Assembly (NCBI GenBank): GCA_947165025.1
Contig: CAMUYQ010000001.1
Coordinates: forward strand, 248,001 to 312,000
Direction of reading: 5' to 3'
Length of the DNA stretch: 64,000 nucleotides
Origin: an uncultured Lachnospiraceae bacterium
GTDB lineage: Bacteria > Bacillota > Clostridia > Lachnospirales > Lachnospiraceae
Below are positions 51,487-60,432 of this stretch, piece after piece. The notes beneath the pieces are model-generated. The model made no database searches, was not told the DNA's origin, and was given only the letters and a program-made list of their open reading frames with translations. A program made the translations under genes and the position numbers. Numbering within the stretch: the first letter of the stretch is position 1; every line of letters starts with the position of its first letter.

Positions 51487-52233
51487 TTAAGCTGCAAGCG
51501 ATGTTATCATGATATCATCGAAAAGGTTGTCCTGCACGATACGTATCTTGCCGACCTTCATCATCTCGAGCATGACAAGGAACGTGACCACGATCTCCAT
51601 CTTCGTGGGCTGCGCCTCGAGAAGAGCACGGAACGAAAACTTCTTGTGGGTCCTGACATACATCTCGATGTACAACTGCTTCTCTTCAAGATTGATCTCA
51701 TCCTTCTCGATGTTACCGAACTTACTTCTGACGGGATCGATCTTGTCCTTCTGCTTGCGTACTACCGAACGGAATATCTCGTTAAGTCTCGTCAGGTCGA
51801 TATCACCGACAAGCTTCTCATAGTCGATCGGCTCAACGTATTCCATGACCTCCTTCGGAAGTGTCGCAGTCTTGTATACGTTCCTGACAGCATCGATCTG
51901 TCTGTCCTTAAGTTCGAATGACATATACTTGTACATCTTGTACTCGATGAGCTTCTCAACAAGCTCTGCTCTCGGATCTTCCTCTTCGCCGTCTTCATTG
52001 ACCTCGGCAGGAAGGAGCATCTTTGCCTTGATATCAAGAAGCGTTGCTGCCATCACAAGGAACTCGCTCATGATATTAAGATCCTCGATCTCCATCTGCT
52101 TCAGATAATCAAGGTACTGGTCGGTAATCAGAGAGATCGGTATGTCATAAATATCCACCTTGTTCTTCTCTATAAGATGAAGGAGAAGATCGAGCGGACC
52201 TTCGAATTTTTCAAGTTTAACGTTTATCGACAT
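51487..52233 (-). CDS. scpA: Segregation and condensation protein A
   Basis: This 248-residue kleisin bridges the SMC dimer with ScpB. The N-terminal FEGPLDLLLHLIEKNKVDIY is diagnostic, as is the C-terminal winged-helix VTFLVMLEMMKVGKI. It starts 17 bases inside the end of the metallophosphoesterase gene, indicating translational coupling. The gap to scpB is about 195 bases and is filled by the structured element. Confidence 0.95.
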   Translation of the reverse strand: MSINVKLEKFEGPLDLLLHLIEKNKVDIYDIPISLITDQYLDYLKQMEIEDLNIMSEFLVMAATLLDIKAKMLLPAEVNEDGEEEDPRAELVEKLIEYKMYKYMSFELKDRQIDAVRNVYKTATLPKEVMEYVEPIDYEKLVGDIDLTRLNEIFRSVVRKQKDKIDPVRSKFGNIEKDEINLEEKQLYIEMYVRTHKKFSFRALLEAQPTKMEIVVTFLVMLEMMKVGKIRIVQDNLFDDIMITSLAA

Positions 52234-53101
52234 CTGTTACTGTCTCCCCCTGAGGTAAAATGTTCACCGCAACTATCTCGGCTTTATTGAATATTCTGAT
52301 CGGTATCGAATGCCATCCGATACCGCGGCTGACTATCATTGTTGTATCATTCTTTGTAAACGTTCCGAAATCGTACTTCGGAAAAGGCTTGAGCTGAGGT
52401 GATATGATGCCTCCGATGCCGGGAATCGCGATCACTCCTCCGTGAAGGTGTCCGGCAAGCACAAGGTCAGGTCCATACGATACATAATCTTCAAAAAAGT
52501 CGGGATTATGCGCTATGACAATGTTGTACCTGTCATCATCAAGTCTTCCGAGCGTGTCAGGCAATATCCCGTCCGGAAGTTCGGTATGGACAACCCTTCT
52601 GTAATTATCTATCGGCACATCAAACCCGTATATCCTGATACCGCATTCCATATCAGCGTGATCATCATCAAGGAATGTGATCCCAAGCTCTTTTACATAC
52701 TCTTCTATATGCGAAAATCGTCCGGGGAACCTTTCCGGTTCAGCCTTATACCGCTGTTCGTGATTACCGAGTCCGTAATAAACACTGAATGATTCCGCCA
52801 GTCCCTTAAGCAGGCCGAATGCCTTGTCATGCCCGTAAGAATCGCCCGAATAGCTTGTTATCATGTCTCCGGCAAGCACAACAAACTCCGGCTCAAGACC
52901 CTTTATCGCCTCAAGGAGCCGTGCATTACCGTCATGAGTGACATCGGTATCATGCAGATCCGACAGCATAACAAATCTGACAGGGCCTTTTATATCCTTG
53001 CCGGTATACAGGTTATATTCGACTATATTGAATCCGCTGCTCTCTTTATAAACGAATATGATCAGGATAAGAACGATCGCAGCGACAACTATCCATACCA
53101 A
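52217..53101 (-). CDS. Membrane-anchored metallophosphoesterase (YkuE-like)
   Basis: This 294-residue protein has an N-terminal membrane helix (VVAAIVLILIIFV) and a calcineurin-like phosphoesterase domain with metal motifs LSDLHD, LAGDMI, GLGNHE, IAHNPD and LAGHLHGG. YkuE-type enzymes work at the outer membrane face on lipid or wall substrates, but the substrate is unproven. No ATG precedes the membrane helix. The start is probably TTG at 53101 with a weak AAAGGA. A CTG after AGGAG 36 bases upstream is an alternative. Confidence 0.85.
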   Translation of the reverse strand: MVWIVVAAIVLILIIFVYKESSGFNIVEYNLYTGKDIKGPVRFVMLSDLHDTDVTHDGNARLLEAIKGLEPEFVVLAGDMITSYSGDSYGHDKAFGLLKGLAESFSVYYGLGNHEQRYKAEPERFPGRFSHIEEYVKELGITFLDDDHADMECGIRIYGFDVPIDNYRRVVHTELPDGILPDTLGRLDDDRYNIVIAHNPDFFEDYVSYGPDLVLAGHLHGGVIAIPGIGGIISPQLKPFPKYDFGTFTKNDTTMIVSRGIGWHSIPIRIFNKAEIVAVNILPQGETVTDVDKR

Positions 53102-53234
53102 AGCTGATAAGACGTATCCTTTGCAATATTTTGTTACCAGTCTCCTGCCTCATACAACATATGGTATTATAGCATGCGATCCGGGATAAAAAAAGGGGAA
53201 TTTTCAAAACTTGAAAAGTTTATGCAAATTGCAA

Positions 53235-53260
53235 TAAAAAACCCCGGACATGTCCGGGGT
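53235..53260 (-). terminator. Terminator of rpsU
   Basis: On the minus strand a perfect CCCCGGAC/GTCCGGGG stem (53241-53260) is followed by TTTTTTATT. It directly follows the rpsU stop. Confidence 0.95.
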
Positions 53261-53265
53261 AATCA

Positions 53266-53442
53266 TCAGTTATACTTTCTCTTACGAGCAGCTTCAGACT
53301 TCTTCTTACGCTTAACACTGGGCTTCTCGTAGTGCTCTCTCTTGCGGATCTCCTGCTGGATACCGGCCTTTGCACAGCTTCTCTTGAAGCGACGCAGCGC
53401 ACTGTCCAAGCTTTCATTCTCTTTTACTATTACTTCAGCCAT
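53266..53442 (-). CDS. rpsU: 30S ribosomal protein S21
   Basis: This 58-residue basic protein begins [20 protein letters not shown] and has the [12 protein letters not shown] segment and a Lys/Arg-rich C-terminus, all typical of bS21. It binds the 30S subunit near the anti-Shine-Dalgarno. A GGGGAGG lies 8 bases before the ATG. It is monocistronic, with a near-consensus promoter and a strong terminator, as expected for abundant expression. Confidence 0.97.
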   Translation of the reverse strand: MAEVIVKENESLDSALRRFKRSCAKAGIQQEIRKREHYEKPSVKRKKKSEAARKRKYN

Positions 53443-53507
53443 CTTCCAAACCTCCCCTCAAGTCATAGATTGTGCCGACCCGTGGGTTCTTTATTCGCAC
53501 TGACAGA

Positions 53508-53536
53508 ATTATATCCATTAGAATTACAATAGTCAA
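53508..53536 (-). promoter_or_regulatory. rpsU: Promoter of rpsU
   Basis: TTGACT (53531-53536), exactly 17 bases, then a perfect TATAAT (53508-53513). It is the closest match to the sigma-A consensus seen in the window. Confidence 0.85.
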
Positions 53537-53548
53537 GAAAAAAATGGA

Positions 53549-56191
53549 TTATATCAATTCCTCAAGAAATGCCTTTGCAGACGAAAGCATTTCACCGATC
53601 TTTGACGGATCCTTTCCGCCTGCCTGGGCCATGTTGGGACGTCCGCCGCCGCCACCGCCTACAACGGGTGCCAGCTTCTTGATCAGATTACCGGCATGAG
53701 CACCTTTTTTAACGGCTTCATCGGCACACATCACAACAAGATTTACCTTTCCATCGGATGAAGATGCAAGTACGAACACACCGTCAGCATATTTCTCTTT
53801 CATCTGATCGGCCAGATCTCTGAGTGAATTCATATCGGCCGAAGGTATCTCTGCACTGATAAGCTTTAAACCTTTAACATCCGTGATCTTATCGGCGATA
53901 TCCGAAGCCGCATCCTTTGCTGCCTTTGATCTGAGTGATTCAAGTTCCGAGTTCAGGCTCCTGATCTCGGCCATCATCTTTGAAAGCCTGTCGGTAAGTG
54001 CAGCGGGAGTTGATTTTACAGCTGCTGCCGCCTCCGCAAGAGTCTTCTCCATATCCCTGTAGTACAAAGTTACCGCAGGTCCCGTGATACCCTCGATCCT
54101 TCTGACACCGGCTGCTATTCCGCCTTCGGAAGTGATCTTGAAGCTGTGTATCATACCGGTTGAGGATACATGTGTACCACCGCAGAGTTCCTTGGAGAAC
54201 TCTCCCATCTTAACTACACGGACAACCTCGCCGTACTTTTCACCAAACAGTGCCATGGCACCGGTCTTCTTTGCATCCTCTATCGACATCACATCGGTTG
54301 CAACAGGAAGATCCTCAAGGATCTTCTCATTTACGATATCTTCAACCTTTGTGATCTCATCGGCTGTCATCGACCTTGAGAAGGAGAAGTCAAACCTTGT
54401 CCTCTCGCCGTCCTGATATGAACCCTGCTGCTTTACATCATCTCCGAGAACGGTCTGGAGAGCCTTCTGGAGAAGGTGTGTTGCGGAATGGTTCATGCAT
54501 GTGCGTTTTCTGTTTGTCTCATCCACGCTGAGCGTTACAGTATCTCCGACCTTGAGTGTTCCGCTCTCAATTACTCCGACATGACCTGTCTTCTGGCCGG
54601 GAAGCTTTATCGTATCCGTAACCTTGAACGTCCCGTTACCGCTTATGATACCGAAATCACCCTTCTGTCCGCCCATCGTTGCATAGAACGGTGTCGAGTC
54701 AGTAACGATCGTGCATTTTGTTCCTTCCGATGCGCTGTCAACGAGGCTGTCACATCCGATAGCAATGATCTTTCCGGTTCCCTTAATACTGTCATAACCG
54801 GTGAACTCGGTGGCCTTACCGTCATCGATATCATCAAAGATGGCGGTATCGGCAGAATCCTTTATCGAGAAGTTGGCGTTATCCCTGGCCTTCTGTTTCT
54901 GCTCTTCCATTGCCTTGGCAAAGCCTTCCTCGTCAACCTTAACGCCTTTTTCTTCAGCCATCTCCACAGTCAGCTCGAGCGGGAATCCGAACGTATCATA
55001 AAGATAGAACGCATCCTTTCCCGAAATGATTTTCGACGCGGAAGCGGCGGGCTCGAGTATCTTGACGAACTCCTTCATGCCGTTTTCTATAGTGGCGCTG
55101 AAACGGTCTATCTCTTTCTTCAGTTCGGAAAGAACAAACTCACGGTTTGAAACGAGGTTTTCAAAGCTTTCGGCATATACTTTGTCAATGAAGATCTTTG
55201 CGATCTCAAGAAGATCCTCTGTCGTAAAGCCGAGTATCCTGCTGTGTCTTACCGCTCTTCTGATAAGACGGCGCAGAACATAACCGGCACCCGTGTTTGC
55301 GGGAACAAGTCTTGCTTCGTCACCGATGAGCATTACGGATGTTCTCATGTGATCAGCAAGAACGCGCATCGAACGGGTAAGCTTTTCGTCTTCGTCATAC
55401 TTGCTCTTTGATCTTGATTCTATGTACTCGATGACCGGAAGGAACAGATCTGTTTTGTAAACATCCTTTGTTCCGTTGAGGAATGCGAGGTTTCTCTCAA
55501 GTCCCCATCCGGTATCGACATTCTTCTTGGAAAGCGGTGTCAGATGTCCGTCCTTATGCTTTTCATACTGCATGAACACGTCGTTTCCAAGCTCAGTGTA
55601 TTTACCGCATGAACAGCCCGGTCCGCAGTTAGGTCCGCAGTCAGGAACATCAGCTATATAGAACATCTCCGAATCGGGTCCGCAGGGGCCGTATTCAAGT
55701 CCCCACCAGTTGTCCTCTGCCGGAAGGTAATATATGTTCTCGGGCAGAAATCCCGAATTGATCCTGCACTGAGCGCCTTCCTCGTCTCTGGGCGCGTTTT
55801 CGTCACCTGCAAAAACAGTTGCCGCAAGATGCTCTTTGTCAAATCCGAACACCTCTGTCAGAAGCTCCCAGCTCCATTTGCATCTGTCTTCCTTGAAGTA
55901 ATCTCCGAGGCTCCAGCTTCCCATCATCTCGAAGAACGTAACGTGTGATCTGTCACCGACGGAATCGATATCGTTCGTCCTGACACATCCCTGGACATTG
56001 CAGAGTCTCGTTCCGAGAGGATGCTTCTGGCCAAGAAGATACGGCATGAGCGGCTGCATTCCGGCAACGTTGAACATAACGCCGGTCGAACCATCCGATA
56101 CGAGTGATACCGCACCGACATCCACGTGTCCTCTCTCCTTATAGAATTCTTTCCATGTGTTTCTGAGTTCTTTTGATGTAAACTGTTTCAT
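53549..56191 (-). CDS. alaS: Alanyl-tRNA synthetase
   Basis: This 880-residue class II synthetase charges tRNA-Ala. The N-terminal catalytic domain, the editing domain with HSATHLL and CGGTHV zinc-type motifs, and the C-terminal DHHA1-like GGGGGGRPNMAQAGG are all present, so the enzyme is full length. It follows asnA by 22 bases. There is no room for a T-box leader, so it is expressed from the upstream operon. Confidence 0.97.
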   Translation of the reverse strand: MKQFTSKELRNTWKEFYKERGHVDVGAVSLVSDGSTGVMFNVAGMQPLMPYLLGQKHPLGTRLCNVQGCVRTNDIDSVGDRSHVTFFEMMGSWSLGDYFKEDRCKWSWELLTEVFGFDKEHLAATVFAGDENAPRDEEGAQCRINSGFLPENIYYLPAEDNWWGLEYGPCGPDSEMFYIADVPDCGPNCGPGCSCGKYTELGNDVFMQYEKHKDGHLTPLSKKNVDTGWGLERNLAFLNGTKDVYKTDLFLPVIEYIESRSKSKYDEDEKLTRSMRVLADHMRTSVMLIGDEARLVPANTGAGYVLRRLIRRAVRHSRILGFTTEDLLEIAKIFIDKVYAESFENLVSNREFVLSELKKEIDRFSATIENGMKEFVKILEPAASASKIISGKDAFYLYDTFGFPLELTVEMAEEKGVKVDEEGFAKAMEEQKQKARDNANFSIKDSADTAIFDDIDDGKATEFTGYDSIKGTGKIIAIGCDSLVDSASEGTKCTIVTDSTPFYATMGGQKGDFGIISGNGTFKVTDTIKLPGQKTGHVGVIESGTLKVGDTVTLSVDETNRKRTCMNHSATHLLQKALQTVLGDDVKQQGSYQDGERTRFDFSFSRSMTADEITKVEDIVNEKILEDLPVATDVMSIEDAKKTGAMALFGEKYGEVVRVVKMGEFSKELCGGTHVSSTGMIHSFKITSEGGIAAGVRRIEGITGPAVTLYYRDMEKTLAEAAAAVKSTPAALTDRLSKMMAEIRSLNSELESLRSKAAKDAASDIADKITDVKGLKLISAEIPSADMNSLRDLADQMKEKYADGVFVLASSSDGKVNLVVMCADEAVKKGAHAGNLIKKLAPVVGGGGGGRPNMAQAGGKDPSKIGEMLSSAKAFLEELI

Positions 56192-56213
56192 TGCCTCTCC
56201 CGTTTATAGATGA

Positions 56214-57221
56214 TCACAATAATGTAATACCGGCTTTTTCCGCCTTCTTCCTGTCTTTTTCAAGCCATACCGAACTCTGTACCTCTCCGATATGAGCTCT
56301 TCTTAAAAAGAACATACAGATCCTCGACTGTCCGATACCGCCGCCGATAGTGTATGGAAGCTTTTTCTCAAGTATCGCCTTATGAAAGGGAAGCTTGGAT
56401 CTTGAAGTACATTTAGCCTTTTTAAGCTGTTCTGCAAGCGAATCCTCATCAACCCTTATACCCATCGACGATATCTCAAATCCGAGATCGAGAAGCGGAT
56501 AATATATGATGATATCACCGTTAAGTGCCCAGTCATCATAGTCCGGAGCCCTGCCGTCATGCGGTTTGCCGTTTGAAAGCTTGTCTCCGATCTGCATCAG
56601 GAAGATCGCACCGTACTCTTTTGCTGCGGCCTTTTCACGCTCCTTCGGTGAAAGCTTGGGCCATCTGTCGAGAAGTTCCTGAGTCGTGATGAACTTAATG
56701 TTCTCGGGAAGCAGCCTTGTTATCTCCGGATGCCTTGAATTGATGAACACCTCGGTATTCTTAAGAGCTTCATATACTTTACGGACGATCGACTTGAGCG
56801 TCGACACGGTCCTGTCCTTTTTGCTGATTATAAATTCCCAGTCCCACTGATCGACATAAAGAGAATGAAGGTTGTCGGTATCCTCATCGCGCCTGATCGC
56901 GGTCATATCGGTATAAAGGCCTTCGCCCGTCTTAAACCCGTAATCCGAAAGAGCTTTTCTCTTCCACTTTGCGAGCGAATGAACGATCTCTACTTCCTTA
57001 TCGTCCTGTTCCCTTATCCCGAAAGTAACAGGGCGCTCAACACCATTTAAGTTGTCGTTAAGACCCGAATCGGGTGTTACGAAAAGAGGGGCCGATACAC
57101 GTGTCAGGTTCAGTTCCTTTGCAAGCATCCTTTCAAAGTAATCCTTGACCTCTTTGATAGCGATCTCTGTTTCCTTGATCGATGACGGACTCTTATATCC
57201 GTCGGGAATGATGATACTCAT
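56214..57221 (-). CDS. asnA: Aspartate-ammonia ligase
   Basis: This 335-residue enzyme makes asparagine from aspartate, ammonia and ATP. It resembles a class II aminoacyl-tRNA synthetase core and shows family motifs TRVSAPLF, HSLAKWKRKAL, LYVDQWDWE, GIRVDEDSL and the C-terminal GGGIGQSR. It lies between an HPt gene and alaS, an arrangement whose purpose is not obvious. Confidence 0.95.
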   Translation of the reverse strand: MSIIIPDGYKSPSSIKETEIAIKEVKDYFERMLAKELNLTRVSAPLFVTPDSGLNDNLNGVERPVTFGIREQDDKEVEIVHSLAKWKRKALSDYGFKTGEGLYTDMTAIRRDEDTDNLHSLYVDQWDWEFIISKKDRTVSTLKSIVRKVYEALKNTEVFINSRHPEITRLLPENIKFITTQELLDRWPKLSPKEREKAAAKEYGAIFLMQIGDKLSNGKPHDGRAPDYDDWALNGDIIIYYPLLDLGFEISSMGIRVDEDSLAEQLKKAKCTSRSKLPFHKAILEKKLPYTIGGGIGQSRICMFFLRRAHIGEVQSSVWLEKDRKKAEKAGITLL

Positions 57222-57232
57222 CTTCTGTCTCC

Positions 57233-57604
57233 TTATCCTCTGAATGCTTCTATTCTCTCGGGTATGAGAGTCAGCAGTCTTTCAAGTTCTGCTATTATCG
57301 GCTCATGAAACTTTTTGGATGCTTCCCAGTTTCCTTCCTTAATGAGTGCATTTGACTCGGTAGCCATCCCGACAAGAAACTTCGCACCCGCAGATCCGCC
57401 CGAACCCTTGAGTCCGTGTACAAGGATCCTGTAGTTGTCGGCATCTTCCTTTGCAAACGTATCTTTCATTCCGGTGATAGTTTTTTCTATCTCACCGCAG
57501 AATGTTTTTAATACCATTATGTAAAAATCATAGCTGTTGTCGTACATCGGAAGGCAGTTGTCTTCGTCTATCCCGTCTTCATCCATGAACAGTCTCTCTG
57601 CCAT
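57233..57604 (-). CDS. Stand-alone HPt (histidine phosphotransfer) protein
   Basis: This 123-residue four-helix protein has the phosphotransfer motif VHGLKGSGGSAGA (HxLKGxxxxxG), with the His as phosphate carrier. No kinase is adjacent. In a multistep phosphorelay it could link the hybrid kinases encoded at 13.7-18.6 kb to a final response regulator such as the HD-GYP or CheY protein, but this is inference. The ATG at 57604 fits the domain boundary. Upstream in-frame codons would run into the birA gap. Confidence 0.85.
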   Translation of the reverse strand: MAERLFMDEDGIDEDNCLPMYDNSYDFYIMVLKTFCGEIEKTITGMKDTFAKEDADNYRILVHGLKGSGGSAGAKFLVGMATESNALIKEGNWEASKKFHEPIIAELERLLTLIPERIEAFRG

Positions 57605-57675
57605 TGTCTGTCTCACTTTCCCATATTCAAAAAAGCAACGATTTATTATATACTTTCGCACATAAATACGCAAGA

Positions 57676-58425
57676 TTACAGATCAGTCACTCTGATACGG
57701 ATCTCACCATCGCTGTATGCTTTCCTAATACCGTCCCTCTCAAGAATGATCGCTCCCCCGTCATCAATGCCGCATACAGTTGCTCTGACGGCTTTATCTC
57801 CGCTTAAGTATTCGACCTGCTTACCTTCAAGGACGGAATATTTTCTGTACTCACCGATATGCGAATGAACATCACCGGATTCATATATCTTTGCAAATGA
57901 GAACACTATCTTTTCGGCAAGATCACGTGCAAGAATGAGCTGCTCATCATGCTTAAGATCACACTCTGTTTCGATCACACTTCCGTATATGCCGGCGATC
58001 TCCTCAGGTATCTCTCCGGAAGCATAAATATTGATCCCGATGCCAAGTATGATATACATATCATCCGATGAAAAGTTGTGAGCCTGAGCAACTATCCCGC
58101 ACACCTTACGGTCCCTGTATATTATGTCGTTGACCCACTTGATACCGGCATCTACACCAAAGTGTTCCTTTAATGCGCGCACGACAGCAACAGCAGCCAT
58201 CGTCGTTATCATCTTTATCCGGTCCTCATCTGACGGCCTTAACAAAAGGCTCATATAGAGATTGCCGCCTTCAGGCGAATAAAATGTCCTGCCGCTTCTC
58301 CCCTGACCCTTTGTCTGTGCAAGTGCCACAACGCATGTTCCTTCGGGTGCACCTTCATCGGCAAGTTTTGATAAGGTGATGTTTGTACTCTCAACTGTAT
58401 CAAAAATCTTCAGATCTGCTTCCAT
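57676..58425 (-). CDS. birA: Biotin-[acetyl-CoA-carboxylase] ligase, monofunctional
   Basis: This 249-residue enzyme attaches biotin to carrier proteins. Motifs GQGRSGRTFYSPEGGN and KWVNDIIY are diagnostic. It lacks the N-terminal helix-turn-helix of repressor-type BirA, so it is not expected to regulate biotin genes. A likely substrate in this window is the carrier protein with K89 at 47.9-48.2 kb. Its start overlaps the DUF6472 gene by 16 bases. Confidence 0.93.
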   Translation of the reverse strand: MEADLKIFDTVESTNITLSKLADEGAPEGTCVVALAQTKGQGRSGRTFYSPEGGNLYMSLLLRPSDEDRIKMITTMAAVAVVRALKEHFGVDAGIKWVNDIIYRDRKVCGIVAQAHNFSSDDMYIILGIGINIYASGEIPEEIAGIYGSVIETECDLKHDEQLILARDLAEKIVFSFAKIYESGDVHSHIGEYRKYSVLEGKQVEYLSGDKAVRATVCGIDDGGAIILERDGIRKAYSDGEIRIRVTDL

Positions 58426-58592
58426 ACAACCTCATACTCGTTTCCGAACCTGTAATACGGACATTTGTAGTTTGAGTCCGACATCAGCCTTCCGTATTCA
58501 TCCTCATCAAGGTTCATCTGGCAGTAATACTCTTCAAACTCCTCGTCATATATGTAGTTTGCGCATGTCTCACAGTTAACCTGCACGCTCAT
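58410..58592 (-). CDS. Small Cys-rich protein (DUF6472-like)
   Basis: This 60-residue protein has CETCANYIYDEEFEEYYC and a later YKCPYY, giving four to five Cys residues spaced like a small metal-binding (probably zinc) knuckle. It is acidic overall. Its ends overlap both the ABC exporter gene and birA, so it is translated in the same message. The type of protein is common in Lachnospiraceae, but I know of no function. Confidence 0.75.
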   Translation of the reverse strand: MSVQVNCETCANYIYDEEFEEYYCQMNLDEDEYGRLMSDSNYKCPYYRFGNEYEVVWKQI

Positions 58593-60432
58593 TTGTATCA
58601 CCGTCCTCAGCTTCTTTTCCATCGACCTTTCCCGAATCATAAAGCTTCTTATAGAACCCTCCGGCCTTTATAAGGGTATCATGATCACCCTGCTCTATGA
58701 TCCTGCCGTCCTTCATGACAAGAATGATGTCCGCATTTCTGATCGTCCCGAGCCTGTGTGCAACAATAAAGCTTGTACGTCCCTTCATCAGTTTCTCGAA
58801 CGCACTCTGTATCTTCATTTCGGTTCTCGTATCTATCGAGCTTGTTGCCTCATCAAGTATGAGCATCGGCGGGATGTTGAGCATTACCCTTGTGATGCAC
58901 AGAAGCTGTTTCTGTCCCTGGGACAGTCCCTCTCCGTCTTCTCCGATCACGGTATCATATCCCCTTTCGAGTCTCCTGATAAATCCGTGAGCATGGGTTT
59001 CCTTTGCGGCATTTATTATCTCATCGTCGGTCGCATCACTCTTTCCCATCCTCAGGTTTTCCATGATGGTCCCGTGCCTGAGCCACGTATCCTGAAGGAC
59101 CATTCCATATGATCTTCGAAGGCTCGTTCTCGTGCACGATCTTATATCATTTCCGTCAACGCTGATACACCCCTTGTCTACATCATAAAAACGCATCAGA
59201 AGGTTAATGATGGTTGTCTTGCCGCATCCTGTCGGACCTACAATGGCGACTCTCTGACCGCTTTTAACGCTGATGTTCAGGTCTTTGATAAGCTCTCTGT
59301 CAGATGAATAAGAAAAATCAACATCCGACACTTCGACTTTACCGCTGCAGTCTGAAAGCTCCTTTGCATCTTCACTTTCTGCCTCACACTCCTCATCGAG
59401 TATCTCAAATACCCTTGCTGCACATGCAAGGGCATTCTGCAGTTCCGATATCACTGACGAGATCTCATTGAAAGGCTTCGTGTACTGGTTTGCATATGAC
59501 AGAAACACGGTAAGTGTTCCGATCGTCTGAACAGACACTATATCAGCAAGCGATGACGGATAACCTATACAGAACATTGCTCCACACAGTGCAACAAGTG
59601 CATAACAAATTGCATTTACAAATCTCGTGGAAGGATTTGTAAGCGAGGAGAAAAATACCGCATTAAGCGAAGATGTCGAAAGCGAGGAATTTATATCATC
59701 AAAGCGCTCGAGCACTTCCCTTTCCTTGGAAAATGCCTTGACGACCTTCTCGTTTCCTGTCATCTCATCGATGAGAGCGGTCATGCTTCCTCTCTCAACG
59801 CTCTGTTTTTTGAACATTGAGTAAGTACGCTTTGATATAAACCTCGCGATAAATATCGAAAGCGGTGTCACAAATACGACGACAACGGTAATGATCACGT
59901 TCATTGAAAGCATGAGCGCGAGCGTCACTATAATCGTGAGGATTCCGGTAAATGCCTGCGTAAATCCGAGAAGCAGTCCTTCGGCAAACTGGTCGGCATC
60001 AGCAACGATACGGCTGACGATATCACCCTGAGGATTGGTATCGATATATGAAAGCGGAAGGTGTTCTATCTTTTTGATCGCTTCATTCCTTATATCCTTA
60101 ACGGTCCCGTAGGTGATCGAATTGTTGATCAGGTTCATCGCATACTGCGAGATGCCTACGATCAAGGCACATACTACGGCGATAAGAAGCGGTCTTACTA
60201 TTGACTGTGGCTGTCCTATCGTATCTATGGCTCTTCCGATGAATATCGGGACAAGAAGCGTTGCAGCCACGGAAACAACAGCAAGAAGCAGGGAAATTAT
60301 GACCTTGCCCATGTGATTTTTAAGGAATGACAGAACCCTTTTGACCGTCTGTGTTCTTCCGCCGCGAAGAAGAGCCTCCGAGTCGGCATTTAAATTTCCT
60401 TTTGGCACGAAGCCCGAGGTGTCCATTGCCAT
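58576..60432 (-). CDS. ABC exporter half-transporter, subunit with complete ATP site
   Basis: This 618-residue protein has six membrane helices followed by an ATPase domain: Walker A GPTGCGKTT, signature LSQGQKQ (SQGQ in place of SGGQ) and Walker B LILDEATSSID with the catalytic Glu. It starts at a TAATG overlap with the upstream ABC gene. The two form the usual heterodimeric multidrug or lipid exporter pair. The substrate is not predictable. Confidence 0.92.
   Translation of the reverse strand: MAMDTSGFVPKGNLNADSEALLRGGRTQTVKRVLSFLKNHMGKVIISLLLAVVSVAATLLVPIFIGRAIDTIGQPQSIVRPLLIAVVCALIVGISQYAMNLINNSITYGTVKDIRNEAIKKIEHLPLSYIDTNPQGDIVSRIVADADQFAEGLLLGFTQAFTGILTIIVTLALMLSMNVIITVVVVFVTPLSIFIARFISKRTYSMFKKQSVERGSMTALIDEMTGNEKVVKAFSKEREVLERFDDINSSLSTSSLNAVFFSSLTNPSTRFVNAICYALVALCGAMFCIGYPSSLADIVSVQTIGTLTVFLSYANQYTKPFNEISSVISELQNALACAARVFEILDEECEAESEDAKELSDCSGKVEVSDVDFSYSSDRELIKDLNISVKSGQRVAIVGPTGCGKTTIINLLMRFYDVDKGCISVDGNDIRSCTRTSLRRSYGMVLQDTWLRHGTIMENLRMGKSDATDDEIINAAKETHAHGFIRRLERGYDTVIGEDGEGLSQGQKQLLCITRVMLNIPPMLILDEATSSIDTRTEMKIQSAFEKLMKGRTSFIVAHRLGTIRNADIILVMKDGRIIEQGDHDTLIKAGGFYKKLYDSGKVDGKEAEDGDTNERAG

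Noticed and set aside
54920-54945. Further copy of the TTGACGAGG core in alaS
   Set aside because: The match encodes ordinary acidic residues (V-D-E-E-G) in alaS and lacks any of the flanking helices. The same applies to a similar match near 3731 in pepP.
56192-56213. T-box leader for alaS
   Set aside because: Only 22 bases separate asnA from alaS, far too short for a T-box, and no specifier or antiterminator motif is present.
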